Below, in pieces: positions 1 to 10,915 of a stretch of 64,000 bases of DNA (within the stretch, counting starts at the first letter, position 1; every line of letters begins with the position of its first letter). The notes beneath the pieces were generated by a model. The model was given only the letters and a program-made list of their open reading frames with translations. It did no database searches and was not told where the DNA came from. Source of the DNA: Strigops habroptila (lineage: Eukaryota; Chordata; Aves; Psittaciformes; Psittacidae); contig NC_044289.2 in assembly GCF_004027225.2 (NCBI RefSeq), forward strand, positions 12,176,354 through 12,240,353, in the 5' to 3' direction. The translations under genes were made by a program, and so were the position numbers.

Positions 1-3000
1 ATTGTTACACCTTGTGCTATTCCCTCATCCCTACATTTCCCAAAGCATAATTGTGTTGATACGAAGCTGAGGATAAGATTTCAATGAGACTTGGGCACAA
101 GCTGCTCCCAGCTTCCCTGATGTGGATACGTGAGGTGAATGTGAAAGAGTGGAGAAACTCTGGGCTCCCCTGTGCAACCCATTTTTAAGCTACACTTAAA
201 ATTCACTGTGCCACTTTCCCACCTCTATTTGCAAGGAATGAAACCTTCTTCTCACAAAAGTGCTAGAACATACAGGGGTGGAAGGCAGAGGGATTTTTGT
301 GGTTAGCTGTGACAGAGCCAACGCTTCGTGCAGTGTTTTCGTACACCAGGGCATGTCGTAGCATCCCTCCAACAGAGCTTTGCACTTGCTGTGGGTTTGG
401 GGCTGGAAAAGCACCCCCCTAAACCAGCCCTGGAGGTATTAGCTCCGAGCGAGTGTAATGGGGGGACACTTCTGTGTCACCTCTCTCTAAACAAGAACTT
501 TAAAACAGACTACACCTAAGAGCCATCTCTGTTATCAATCATCGGAGCTGCTCATCTTGGGGGGGTGAGAACTGAGCCCTTCAGGATGCCGGGAAATTAT
601 TCATGACATCAACATTGTATTGAGCAGATCTGAGAGAAATGGGAGGAGATGGAAGCTCCTTGAAGAAGACAAGCCCTGAGGTGACCAACCCTACTCAATG
701 CCCTTTAATGTTCCTGGCTGGTCTCCTGGTATGGAGATGCTGCAGGTGTGTTGGGTATCGACAATCCCCAGTGGCCAGAGAGTCACCATGGCACCAGCAT
801 CTTTTAAGCCCAGACACTGAGGGAAGACTCATGGATCACCCCTTCCCCAGCTCAGGGGAGCAGGGCTCGGCGCTGCCTCTGGCAGGCAGCAACAGGCAGA
901 TGCTGAGAACCATTTTTCTTGGCTTGACGTGTCCCATTGCTTTTTACAGCTCGTTTTCTAATTATTACATGGTTTAGTCTTTGAGGACTTGCTTGTTTTT
1001 CAATAAATTCACCTGGAATTTAATTTCTGCTTTATGCGGGGCACTGGAAGTGATGTTTATCCTACACAGGAAGACTTGAAGCTGTGTCATTCAAGTCTAG
1101 AACCTCACTGGAGTATTTTTTCATCTATTTTTTCATTCTGACTGGTATGATAATAGAACTAATGAGGGTTTTTTTCCCCAGTGGGGCTGGATGGAAGAGG
1201 AAAAGATATCAGCAAGATGTAAATTTAAATAATCTCTTGATTAGAAACATGCTAAAGGAAGAGTGAAGATTCCCACGGCAGTGATCTCTGGGATGGGCCA
1301 CATGTTTATGTTATCCATGATGCAGAAGAAACGCTGACTCCCATGGAAAGACTTTGCTTCCTTCAGATGGAGCTTTTACAGCAGAGCCTTTTGGAAAGCG
1401 CATTTGTGGGTGCAAGTTTCAGAGGTGACCAGGACTTTTGCCCCACTGCCCCTGGCAGCTCTCCCCGGCCTTGCAGAGCCAAAGGTTGGTGGAAGGACTT
1501 TGCTGTGGCTGATGTGGCTGCCCATGAGGTGTCCCCATCAGCACCACGCAGGGAGCTGCCAGGAGCTGGGTCACATAAGGTACGGGTGTTCAGATGTGTC
1601 CTGGCGTGGTCTGGTGTTCATCTCGAGAGGTGGAACTTCTCCAGGAGAGCTGCTCCTCCTGGTCCTGTCCTGATGGCTGGGGCAGCCTCAACACTCACTT
1701 CGAGGGGTTCATCCATTGGACTGGGATGTAGGCAAACTGCCCTGCCCTCTACTGAGTGAAGACCACTGAGACCCAGATTCCTCGTGCCCTGCTTGAAGAA
1801 GATCCCCATGGGGACTTTGAGTGCTGGAAAGGATCTTTTCATCATAGGGGTCTGCTGCCTCACAAGCTCCAGGCAGTGCTGCCGCAGCCTGCCTGCAGTT
1901 TCCCCATGTCCCAAAGCCTGCCCATCCATGCTGCTGCTCGCTGTGATACCAGCATGTGGCTGGGAAGCTGCTGCCAGGCCCAGGACAGATTCACCCAGGT
2001 CTCTCCAGGGGGGAATTCTTCCTTTTTTCTTTATGCTTTCATTGCAAGAAATACAGACATTTCCTCCCACAAATCTGCCTCTGACCTGCACCAGCATTTC
2101 TCCACATGATGGCTCAGACGGCTTCTCCCATCTCAGCTGCCTTCTGATCCCAGGGTCACGGTGGAGCCAGGCCAGCTGTGGCTGATGCAGAAAGCACGGC
2201 TTCACTTCGCTTCCCAAATCCTCGGGGGCTTACTGCTTAAAATCCATACGTGATTTTTCACAAACAAATGCAAGGAAGGACCAGCCACATTCCAGCAGCT
2301 TTAAGGTGAATATTTGGGACATGGGCTGCTGCTCAGGGATAGTTCCACCACAAGTGGCCACAGCTCCTTTTCCACACAGACACTATGTCAGAACATCAAA
2401 CCCTGCAGCTCTCCCAACACACAGCACCCTGAGCAGCTTCACACCAACACGTGCTGCCAAAGGCTCCGGCTGCATCCCCGCAGCATCCTTCAGGACCACA
2501 CAGCCAAAGGCCTCACAGACAGAAACAAACCCCACATCCGAACAGAGAAACCCATAAAGAACACATTGTTATAGACCCCAGCACATTTGTTTGTCCCTGA
2601 GTCCATGCTGTAGTTTCCCCCTCTGCAAGTCAAGAAAAGCAAGCAAGACTCATCCTAGCTGTTCAAGCAGGACACCAGCCCAAGGGCTTCCCTGCCAGCC
2701 AGCACCGTGTTTGCTTCACCTTCCCGTTGGGAGCATCACACAGCTAGTCACAAACTGAAAATACTGGGTGCAAAAAAACCCCAACGAACCCCTAAAAAAC
2801 TAAACCCCACACCCCAAAGCAGCCCTCCGAACACCCACACTGTGTCGTGAAGTATCTACACATGCACACATGTGCACACACAGAAGAAGTTCTCAGTTTT
2901 TAAGCACCTTTCATTTGTTTTAAGATTTGAGGAGACTCGTAACCTCAGTGTAAAGGGGGTTTCTTGCTCTGGCAACACTGGGCAGGAGATTTGGTATCAG

Positions 3001-3254
3001 GCCAGGCCTTGTGCTCACTGTTGGGCAGGAGAGGAGCATTGCAGAACTTCTGCAAAGCGCAGGATGAACACACCTTTGCCACAGCATAAGAAGGGTTGGT
3101 CACTGGTGGATCGACAGTCACTTTGCAGGGGGTTGATAGGTGATTACTAGATGTTAATATACAAGCAAGCGTGCCAACAACAGGGGGGAGTCTCAGGACA
3201 TGCTGTGGTAAGTGCACTCCATTGACCTCCTGGATGCTGAATTAACCTCTTCAT
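1..3254. other. Left-edge region without a supported gene
   Basis: I find no coding exon here that I can assign. The open frames are short, overlap on both strands and have no recognisable protein similarity. A canonical AATAAA lies at 1002-1007 on the plus strand after a T-rich stretch, so the first kilobase could be the 3' end of a plus-strand gene lying mostly to the left. In mammals NCOA6 lies convergent to TP53INP2 at this place, which makes it the natural candidate, but I saw no NCOA6 protein sequence. A short CA/TG-rich stretch lies near 2860-2882. Confidence 0.3.
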
Positions 3255-3271
3255 GAAAACATTATTAATAA

Positions 3272-3277
3272 TTTATT
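3272..3277 (-). terminator. TP53INP2: Candidate distal poly(A) signal of TP53INP2
   Basis: AATAAA on the minus strand. It is the first canonical hexamer I found downstream of the TP53INP2 stop, about 2.5 kb away, in an AT-rich patch within otherwise GC-rich sequence. Confidence 0.45.
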
Positions 3278-4196
3278 AATCCTATATAAACATACTCTTG
3301 ATATAAAGTGTGGTAACAGTTCTGCTCCATGTCCTGGGCTGGCTGGGCATGGCGTGATGGAAGATGTCTCAGACTGGCACAGGAAGAAGAAAAGGGAAGA
3401 AAACAGTTTGCATTTGCTTCTGAAAACCAGGATGGAATAACAGCATCGGCCGTTTGAAATGGGTGCTGGGGCCACGACTGTGCTGATCCCCCGGGACCAC
3501 GGCCGAGGGGTTCTGGCTCACAACAGATGAGCAGGATGCAGGGGAGGGTTTCCATGAGGGGGTTCTTCTACTGGGGTACCAGTGGGCACGGGAAGGCCTG
3601 GTAGGACAGACCTGGCAGGATCCAGCCAGCCTTGCTGCCCCCCAGCCCTGGAGCTGCAGAGGGGGTGATGGTGTCACAACCAGTCTCTGGGGTCAGAGCG
3701 CTTCAGAAGGACTGGTGGCATCTCAGATGCAATGGAGAGCGGGCTGGGAGGCAGGTCACTGCTTGGCTTGTCCACATCTTGATGTACGTTTGGGCTAGGG
3801 AAAAGATGCTTCCTCTAAAGCTGCTGCCTGATGATCACAGAGCGTATCACCAGTGATGCAGGAAGGAGCAGCAGGGGAAGGCAGCACCTCATCCTGACAG
3901 CTTGGGCTCAGCCCCTGCATGTCTTCACAAGCACCTATGCCAGCATCCACGCCCCCAGTTCATACCAGGCATCAATTCAAGGGGGGAAAAAGGCCTTTAA
4001 TGTGAAGCCCAGGAAGCCAAAGGATGTAAACGTTCCCCTCGAGTCCAGGAGTCATCAGTCCGATGGGAAGACACCAGAAACAGGACGATCTCCAGCGTGG
4101 TCTTAGGCTCAACGGTGAGGGCTGGTGGCTGTGGCTGCAGCCCAAGCTCCCAGGCACAGAGCTGGGGCTGGTGCTCCTAAAAGGGTTCATTTTAGT

Positions 4197-4202
4197 TTTA
4201 AT
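4197..4202 (-). terminator. TP53INP2: Candidate proximal poly(A) signal of TP53INP2
   Basis: ATTAAA, the commonest variant hexamer, on the minus strand about 1.6 kb past the stop codon. If both signals are used, TP53INP2 would have two 3' UTR lengths. Confidence 0.3.
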
Positions 4203-5803
4203 CTCATTAAAAAGTGAATAAATATCAGCTGTCTGAGGTTGGGCTCACCATGATCCCTTCAACCTCGGTCCAAAGCTGATATTGAGGGATATAACATGGT
4301 GAATGGAAGAAACTCGTGTGAAATCAGCATTTTTTGGGGATGGGTAAGGGGGTGAGGGGTATTTCTTGTCTCAGAGGGTGGGAAGCCAGGCTGTGAGGTG
4401 GCTGTGAGCAGGACGGATGGCCAGAGCTTCCCCAGCACATGGGGGTACAAAACCAGTCCCTAAAGGGAGGGAGTTGGGAGGAAACAACAAATTTCTGCTG
4501 GGTTTGGAGCCATCTCAGCTGGTGCTGGAGCCGGTGAAAAGTCTGGACCGTGTTGTTTGAAGGGCAGAATGAGTCCATCATGGGGAGGGGAGGGATTTGC
4601 ATTACAAACCAGTGCTGCTCACAACGGAATTTGTCCATTCGCAGGAAAGGATGCAATTTTTAGTCAGGGGGAAAGACGTTCCCATCACAGCTCCACTGCA
4701 GCAACCCTCTTGCCTGGCCCCACTGCCAGGGCCTGCTCCTTCCTGTCCCTTTGCAGATGCTCCCAGGTCCACCTTCACCCTTACTTCAGCCTCTTCCCTC
4801 TGGCCTCTTCTTCATCATCCCTTCACCACCAGCTTCAACGTGCTTTTGCCACCTTGGGGAAGCTGCACAGGTCCCTGCCTCGATCCCCTCCCAGGGATTG
4901 AGCAGCCGATGCTCCTTGGCTTAAACGGCTCCTCTTCCAAGTATATAGAAATACAGGGAAATACACCCATACATATGTATGTTTAGAGCTGTGGCTCGGG
5001 CAGATGAGCGGCTCCAGGAGGAAGGGGCTCACTAGGACGAGGCACCCAGCAGCTCGGCAGGACCACCAGCCATGGTGATGCTCCCACTGGCCCTGGGCTG
5101 GATGCCCGCCCCGCAGCGGGCTCAGGTGAGGCGCTGGGACGGTGCTTTGGTTCCTGAGATTGCTTTAAGGTTGTCTTTAAAAAAACACCATGAGGCACCA
5201 CGAGCTGCCGGATGACCCTGCCACCAAGGGTTCCACCAGCTCTTCCCCACGACAAGGACCAGCAGCGGGGTCTTATCACTGTAAAAACATAGGTAAGAAG
5301 TGGAGGAGGGAGCAGGGTATTTGCTGGTTTTGGCAGGGAGGAAGCATTATTTAGTGTCATTGATGAGATTTTCCTAAAGAATCCCAATTCTTTTTGCTTC
5401 ATTGCTCTTTTCATGGTGTCTCTGCTTGTGACATCCCAGTCTGGCTATACGTGGAGTCATGACGTCTGGAAGAAAGGCACTGATGTCACAGGTTCATCAG
5501 GACAAACAGGCTTCGACGCACGTTTCCCAACCAGGGGGAATCTCACCAGGAATACCCAATTCCCATGTGAAGGCTGGCATGGCTGCGAGGTGGAGAGGAC
5601 AACCCGGCCCTCCATGCTGGAGCTGCTGGCCTGGCCGGCGTTGTGGGTGAAGGGCGAGGGGAGGAGGATGAGGAAGATGCTGAGTGGAGGCCTGGGTGTG
5701 CAGGGGGGTGTGTGTGAGGGTACGGAGTGGAACCGCAGCCCGGCCGCACCGCGGTGTGTCGGTGGCGGTGCCGGGCAGCGGCGGCGCGGGCGTCCCGGCG
5801 AGG

Positions 5804-8800
5804 TCAGTAGTTGCAGTGGCGCTGGCAGGGCTGGTGGACGAAGGTGCCGACGTGCTGCTTGGTGCGGCGCAGCGGGCGCTGGCAGGCGCGGTTCTGCCGC
5901 TGCAGCGCCTTCTGGCTCAGCCGGTGCTTCTCGGCCAGCTGCTTGGCCCGCTGCACCCGCCGCGCCTGACCCACCTTCTCCAGGATGGCAGCCTTCACCG
6001 AGAGGGACCTGCTGTGGTGCGGCACGTGCCGCTCCAGCCGCGGCTCCGGCACCTCCCTGTGCAGAGAGACGTGGTCAATGGCACCCGGTGCTTGCTCACC
6101 CCGGCATTGATGCTCCAACCCCCTCCCCATTGCACACCAGGATGGACACAGCCGCCTCCCGCCCCAGGCAGGATACTTGGGATAAATCACCAGGACACCA
6201 CGAGGAATGGGACCATCCATCCCCACTATCCTCACAGTGGCTAATTCCCCTAAGCCAAACAATTTCTAAGTCCCCGTTTCCATCCCGCTTGTGACCCATT
6301 TGGTTCTCCCAGCCCTTTTCTACCCCCCTTTCTGCACCCTCCCGCGTTGAGGTTACTCAGAAGCTCTTGAGATCAAGCTGTGGCCCTCAGAGAGACTGTG
6401 CAAAGAGAGAAGTCCTGGAGGAAAGGTGCCCCCAAGCTTGGTGGAGGTTCACCCCAAATTATCCCTCCTCCCATGTCCCAGTGAGGGGGTTCTAGGGGAG
6501 ATACTGGAGGTTTGGGGAGCAGTGGGGTCCCCACAGCACAGTGGAACCGCACACTCACTGGCAGCATCACGGCCAACGCAGCATCAGCACAGGCGGCCAT
6601 GCCAGGAGACCCTGCTCAGGGCAGGGGAGGGGGACACAGCCCCTCTCCACTGGAGCACAGTGATAAGCTCATGATCCACCACCCACAGCCATCTCCCCAT
6701 GGCACTGAGGCCCCCTTAGAGTATTTCGGGGCACAGAGGCTGCCATCCTCGCACAGAGACACCCTGATAGGCATGCAGGGTGTTCCGTAAGGTGGGACAT
6801 AGGGACACTGAGGTCGCCCACAGCCCCATTCCATCTGTGGGCAAAACACTCCTGATCATACACAGTGATGTGGGATGCCAGGACTGACCATCCACCCCTG
6901 GGGCCAGCATCCCCCAGTGAGCACCCTCAAGCTATACTCACTCAGCAGCATCATCCTCAGGGCCCTCCCCATCCACCTCGAGGGTGCTGGTGACATAGAC
7001 AGACATGCTGGGGTGCTCGATGAGCAGGTCCTCCATGGGGCTGCTCCCCACGCCGTCGGGGCCGGGCCCCTCTGCAGTAAAACAGGGGGGAGGGGTGACA
7101 AACCAACTCTCGTCCATCAAGCAGGGACCGGCTGGAGCCGGGGAAGCGGCCGGTGGTGGTGACGGACCGGGGGGAGCCGGGCGGGATCGCGCCGAGCACC
7201 CGGTGCCGCCAGCACCCACTCGCCGGGCTGCGCCGGGGCGGGCACGGCTGCCTGGGGGTGGCGGGGGTGCAGAGCCATGCGGGGCACAGCGGGGACACAC
7301 ACACATACCATGTACAGTGGGGAGGGGAGGGGGGAGAGAAAGGGGCATCGTTAGTGCAAGAGACACCCCACCGCCATCACCACCGCTACGGACGGGCATG
7401 GTGTTGATGGAACTCATGGGGAGGGAGACACCAGTAGTGCCCCCATTGCACCCCAACCGGCACCCTCTGCACCGGGGCAGCTGCTGGTGCTGTGGGATAC
7501 GGCTTTGCAATGGAAATCATGGAATCACAGACTGGTTTGGGTTGGAAAGGACCTTGACGTTCATCCAGTTCCAACCCCCTGCCACGGGCAGGGACACCTT
7601 CCACTAGAGCAGGTTGCTCCAAGCCCCTGTGTCCAACCTGGCCTTGAACACTGCCAGCGATGGGGCAGCCACAGCTTCTCTGGGCACCCTGTGCCAGCGC
7701 CTCAGCACCCTCACAGGGAAGAACTTCTTACTAATATCCAGTCTAAATCTCCCCTCTTTCACCTTCAAGTCTTTACCCCTTGTCCTGTCACTATACGCCT
7801 TTATAAAAACTCTCTCTCCAGATTTCTTGGAGAAATGGTTCTGTTTAGCCAGTTTAACAAAAAACTGGGGGAAATCAGCAGGGTTTCCTGCAGCAATTTT
7901 TTTCTCCCTTCTCAAAATGAAGGAAGAAATTCAGCCAGCAAGAAACGCTGCTTTTGCCTGTTCTTATGGCACTGGAACCAGGCTGTGCCACCAGGGAGGA
8001 ACACTGGCCTGCCTGCACTCAGGAACACCACCCAGCACTTTGCAAACATGGAAACCAAGCACACACACAGGAAAAAACAGTTCACACCTTTTTTTCTGGG
8101 AGGAAACAGGGGAATACATTCTTCAGCAAAGGTTCTCGCCACACCTTCAGCTTCAGTCCATTAGGGGCCAAATTTGAAGTGGTTGATCCAGGAGCTTCCC
8201 TTCCTCACCTCCGCCTGGCAAAAGCACTTGAGCTGGTTCTTTTCTGGGCTGTCTGTGCTCGGAATTACTGGTTGCGTTATGGGAAGGGAGCCTGCGCCTA
8301 ATGTTGGGCTCATGAGGGTATCCAGACCTGTTCCCAGCCTCAACAGGGGAATTCAAGGAACATGGTCTCGGAGTGGGGCGGGGATGTGGTGTAGTATATC
8401 TATGGACACATATGACCCTGCAGCTAGGTGAGGGTGCAGGAGAAATCAGAGGTCAATCATAGGATCATTGAATGGTTTGGTTTGGAAAGGACCTTAAGAT
8501 CATCCAGTTCCATGGGCAGGGACACATTCCACTAGACCAGGTTGCTCCAAGTCCTGTCCAACCTGCCAGGGATGGGGCAGCCACAGCTTCTCTGGGCAAT
8601 GAATGTGTTCTTGCAGTGGAGAAACACAGCACATGAAGCACGGGGCTGGCATTCGCCACCCGCATGTCCCCGGCTCCTCCCGCAGACGATGATGCCCCAG
8701 CCCAGAGCTTAGGGCAGGCCACAATTAGCCTTGCGAACACGAGAGCATCTTTCCTCAGGTCAGTGGATATCAAGCTATTAATAGTTGCTGACATGCCAGG

Positions 8801-10873
8801 CTGGAGATTATTTTTCAGCCTGGAGACAGCCATTGAGCCCAGCTATAGCATTCCTGGTCCCGCAGTGCTCCTGCAACAGGGGAGCAGGGGACCCTGCACA
8901 GCTGAACCCTGCCCCTGCCATCCCTGGCAACCCATCCCCATCCTTTGCCAAGGCAGGTTTCAATGTCACAAGGAATATTTTGGGATCCTGAAATCCCTGG
9001 GTTACTTGCAGCCGTACTGCTAAGCACTGGGAAATGGTCTTTGCTGTGTCTCTGGGTGCTAAGCAGAGCCAGGCTGGGTGATGAGGCAAGAGGAGCATCC
9101 AAAATACTCCTTGGATCTCTGGTTAATTCAGGAGCATTTTGCAACATGTGGCTCAAAGACCTGGCTGAGAGGAATGAGTTTGGAGGCTCCTTAGGCTGGG
9201 AGGGAGCCAGGCTGAGATGCTTGTCAGCTGCAGTGGTTCAAAGGTGAAGGATGGGGGCTGGAGCCAGCGGGTTTGGTTTGTAAAGTGCTTTGCATAACTC
9301 CAGCCTCAGAAATAGGGCTGAAATAAATCAGTCCTTCACCAGCCAGGGAATGCTACAGGGAAAAGGCAGCGGCAGGGCCGGTGGGGATTAGCAGTGGGGT
9401 GGCACGTCCCAGGCAGTCACACTGCTGAACGGAGGCTCTGCACTGACAGCGTGGCAGCTTGGTTGGGAAAGAGAAGAGAGCCTTTCGTCCCAGAGCCATC
9501 CTGCTGGGCTGGCTGCAGTCTCGGACCCTGGGGATCAGGGCACAGCCCAGCTTTCTCTGTCTAGGGAAACTCCTGGCTCCTTCTGGCACGCTTTGGGCAT
9601 GCTGCAGCCATTGCCAGCTGGCCCAGGCATGTGGCAGCTGCGTGTGAGTGGTTCCAGGGACCTCATTCCAACCATCCTTCTCCTGTGTCACCGCTGTGAC
9701 CCCCCCAGGGCAGCCCAGAGGACAGGGAATCCTCCATGGCTGCCCGTGCCCACACCACCCATCCACCTCCACCAGCCATCCCAGCAGGCTCAGGGCTGTC
9801 CCTGTCCCCCATCCCACGCTTGCCCGTGCTCCGGTCCCCTCTCCAGCTCACTGAATGGGGGAAAAACCCTGACAAATGGCTCATGTCATGAAAACCAGCT
9901 CTGCTCAGCGAGCAGGGGACAGGAGCATCTGGGAGAACAGATGCCTGCAAGAGGGAGGACAAAACCCTTCTCCTAAACCTTCAGGACACATTTGCGGTCC
10001 CCTGGGCTGGGGCACCACAACTAACCAGAGGCTGCAAAAGCAGACTGTGGCCATTGAGGAGCTCCTGCAGAGGCAGGCTTCTTTGTCTAAATTTGCTGCT
10101 TGATTTGCAAGCAAAAGGTCATAAAATCATCATTGCACTTGGTTGAGTCATCAACCCTACAATAGAAATGCCAAGGTCTTAATAGAGCTGGAAAAGCTCT
10201 GCACACGAGGTTTTTGATCTGCTTGGTTGGTGTCAAAGGGGACTCAGTGTGGTTGTTGCCATCCCTGGGAACAGGGAGCCTCCGGGACCTTGCGCCAGAC
10301 ATCCCTTGTCTGAGTACTGTTGGCATGGGCACTGGGAATGATTTGGGAAGATAAGCCCTTTGGAGTTGAGATTTGCTACTCCGATGGACTCAAATAACCC
10401 AAACGCGGCCAGGTTGCCACAGCACATCCTCAGCTGGGGCCCCATGGCCCCCACCAGCACCCAGGGATCAGGGTTTTCCTCTGGGAACAGGGTCCCAGTT
10501 TGATTTTGGCACAGGCACTGCAAGGAGAAGCTGAGCCCAGCTCCCCATGGCAAAGTGCTGCCCACAGCAACAGGTCAGGAGCTGCTGCAGCAACCATGGG
10601 GCTGGTCGACCATGGGAAGAGGGATGAACAAACAGAGCTGAGCACACGTGGTGGAAGCTCCTCTGCTGTCATCTCCAAAGGTTTTCCCAGCTCCAGAGAG
10701 CCAAGGTGCAGCAGAGGCTATGGAAGCCAGTCCCCACTGTTTTTCTTACCTGCAAGGTCAATTATGAGCCAGCCATCCTCCTCCTCCTCCTCCTCGACAA
10801 AGGGTTTGGGCTCCTCAAGGCCTTCTGGAGTGCTGCTGTCACTGAAGAAGAGGCTGGTGAGACGCTGAAACAT
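5804..10873 (-). CDS. TP53INP2: TP53INP2 (DOR), tumor protein p53-inducible nuclear protein 2; three coding exons
   Basis: Coding exons on the minus strand are 10873-10750, 7251-6942 and 6056-5804 (124, 310 and 253 bp). They join in frame to 228 residues plus stop; the human protein has 220. Both introns are GT-AG. The start reads MFQRLTSLFFS as in human. Six consecutive Glu (residues 27-32) precede DGWLIIDL, the LC3/GABARAP-interacting region, with Trp35 and Ile38 at the human positions. Exon 2 carries LMDESWFVTPP, CFTAEGPG and the conserved SSPMEDLLIEHPSMSVYV block. Exon 3 gives the basic, Arg/Gln-rich C-terminal region ending QPCQRHCNY. In mammals the protein shuttles between nucleus and cytoplasm, binds LC3/GABARAP and VMP1 to promote autophagosome formation, and co-activates nuclear receptors. 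The Ala/Pro/Arg-rich stretch at the start of exon 2 (about residues 42-85) is longer than in human; an alternative in-frame acceptor with exon start at 7131 would remove 40 residues. The acceptor for the ATG exon is probably just before 10915, leaving a 42 bp 5' UTR segment there. Confidence 0.95.
7513..7840 (-). mobile_element. CR1 LINE fragment, 3' end, inverted
   Basis: On the plus strand it reads as the reverse complement of a CR1 3' terminus: 'ggaatcacagactggtttgg', then the ttggaaaggacctt segment and a gcagggacacctt block. It shares most of its length with the copies at 24520 and 38294. It lies in a TP53INP2 intron. The open frame across it is a LINE remnant, not a gene. Confidence 0.9.
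8457..8600 (-). mobile_element. CR1 LINE fragment, short and internally deleted, inverted
   Basis: It begins 'ataggatcattgaatggttt' and follows the same CR1 consensus as the 7513 copy, with a short deletion after 'catccagttcc' and an early end at the tctctgggca block. It is about 600 bp from the previous copy in the same orientation, so the two may be independent insertions. Confidence 0.85.
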
Positions 10874-10915
10874 GGTGGGGAGCGGTCCCGTAGGATGGAC
10901 GGTGAGTTAGAGCTC
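10874..10915 (-). other. TP53INP2: TP53INP2 5' UTR part of the start-codon exon
   Basis: A plausible acceptor (cctgagcag) ends at 10916, so the exon holding the ATG would begin at 10915 with 42 bp of 5' UTR. The start codon context on the minus strand is ccaccATGt, a good match to Kozak at -3. Confidence 0.6.

Larger units (their letters stand above)
3255..5803 (-). other. TP53INP2: TP53INP2 3' UTR (inferred extent)
   Basis: This stretch follows the TP53INP2 stop codon on the minus strand and contains no further coding exon I recognise. Two candidate polyadenylation signals lie in it, ATTAAA at 4202-4197 and AATAAA at 3277-3272, giving 3' UTRs of about 1.6 or 2.5 kb. The mammalian gene also has a long 3' UTR. 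The extent is inferred from the signals only; transcript data would be needed to choose between them. Confidence 0.5.
7252..10749 (-). other. TP53INP2: TP53INP2 intron between coding exons 1 and 2
   Basis: The intron is 3.5 kb with donor GTAAGA and acceptor CCACCCCCAG. It contains two minus-strand CR1 fragments (7513-7840 and 8457-8600) and no recognised gene. Confidence 0.85.

Noticed and set aside
1618-2217. 199-codon minus-strand open frame near the left edge
   Set aside because: No similarity, competing frames on the other strand, and no splice or promoter context.
5413-6294. 293-codon plus-strand open frame
   Set aside because: It is antisense to TP53INP2 coding exon 3, which matches the human protein; the frame arises from GC-rich codons read backwards.
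7487-8164. 225-codon plus-strand open frame
   Set aside because: It begins inside an inverted CR1 fragment and reads the LINE backwards.
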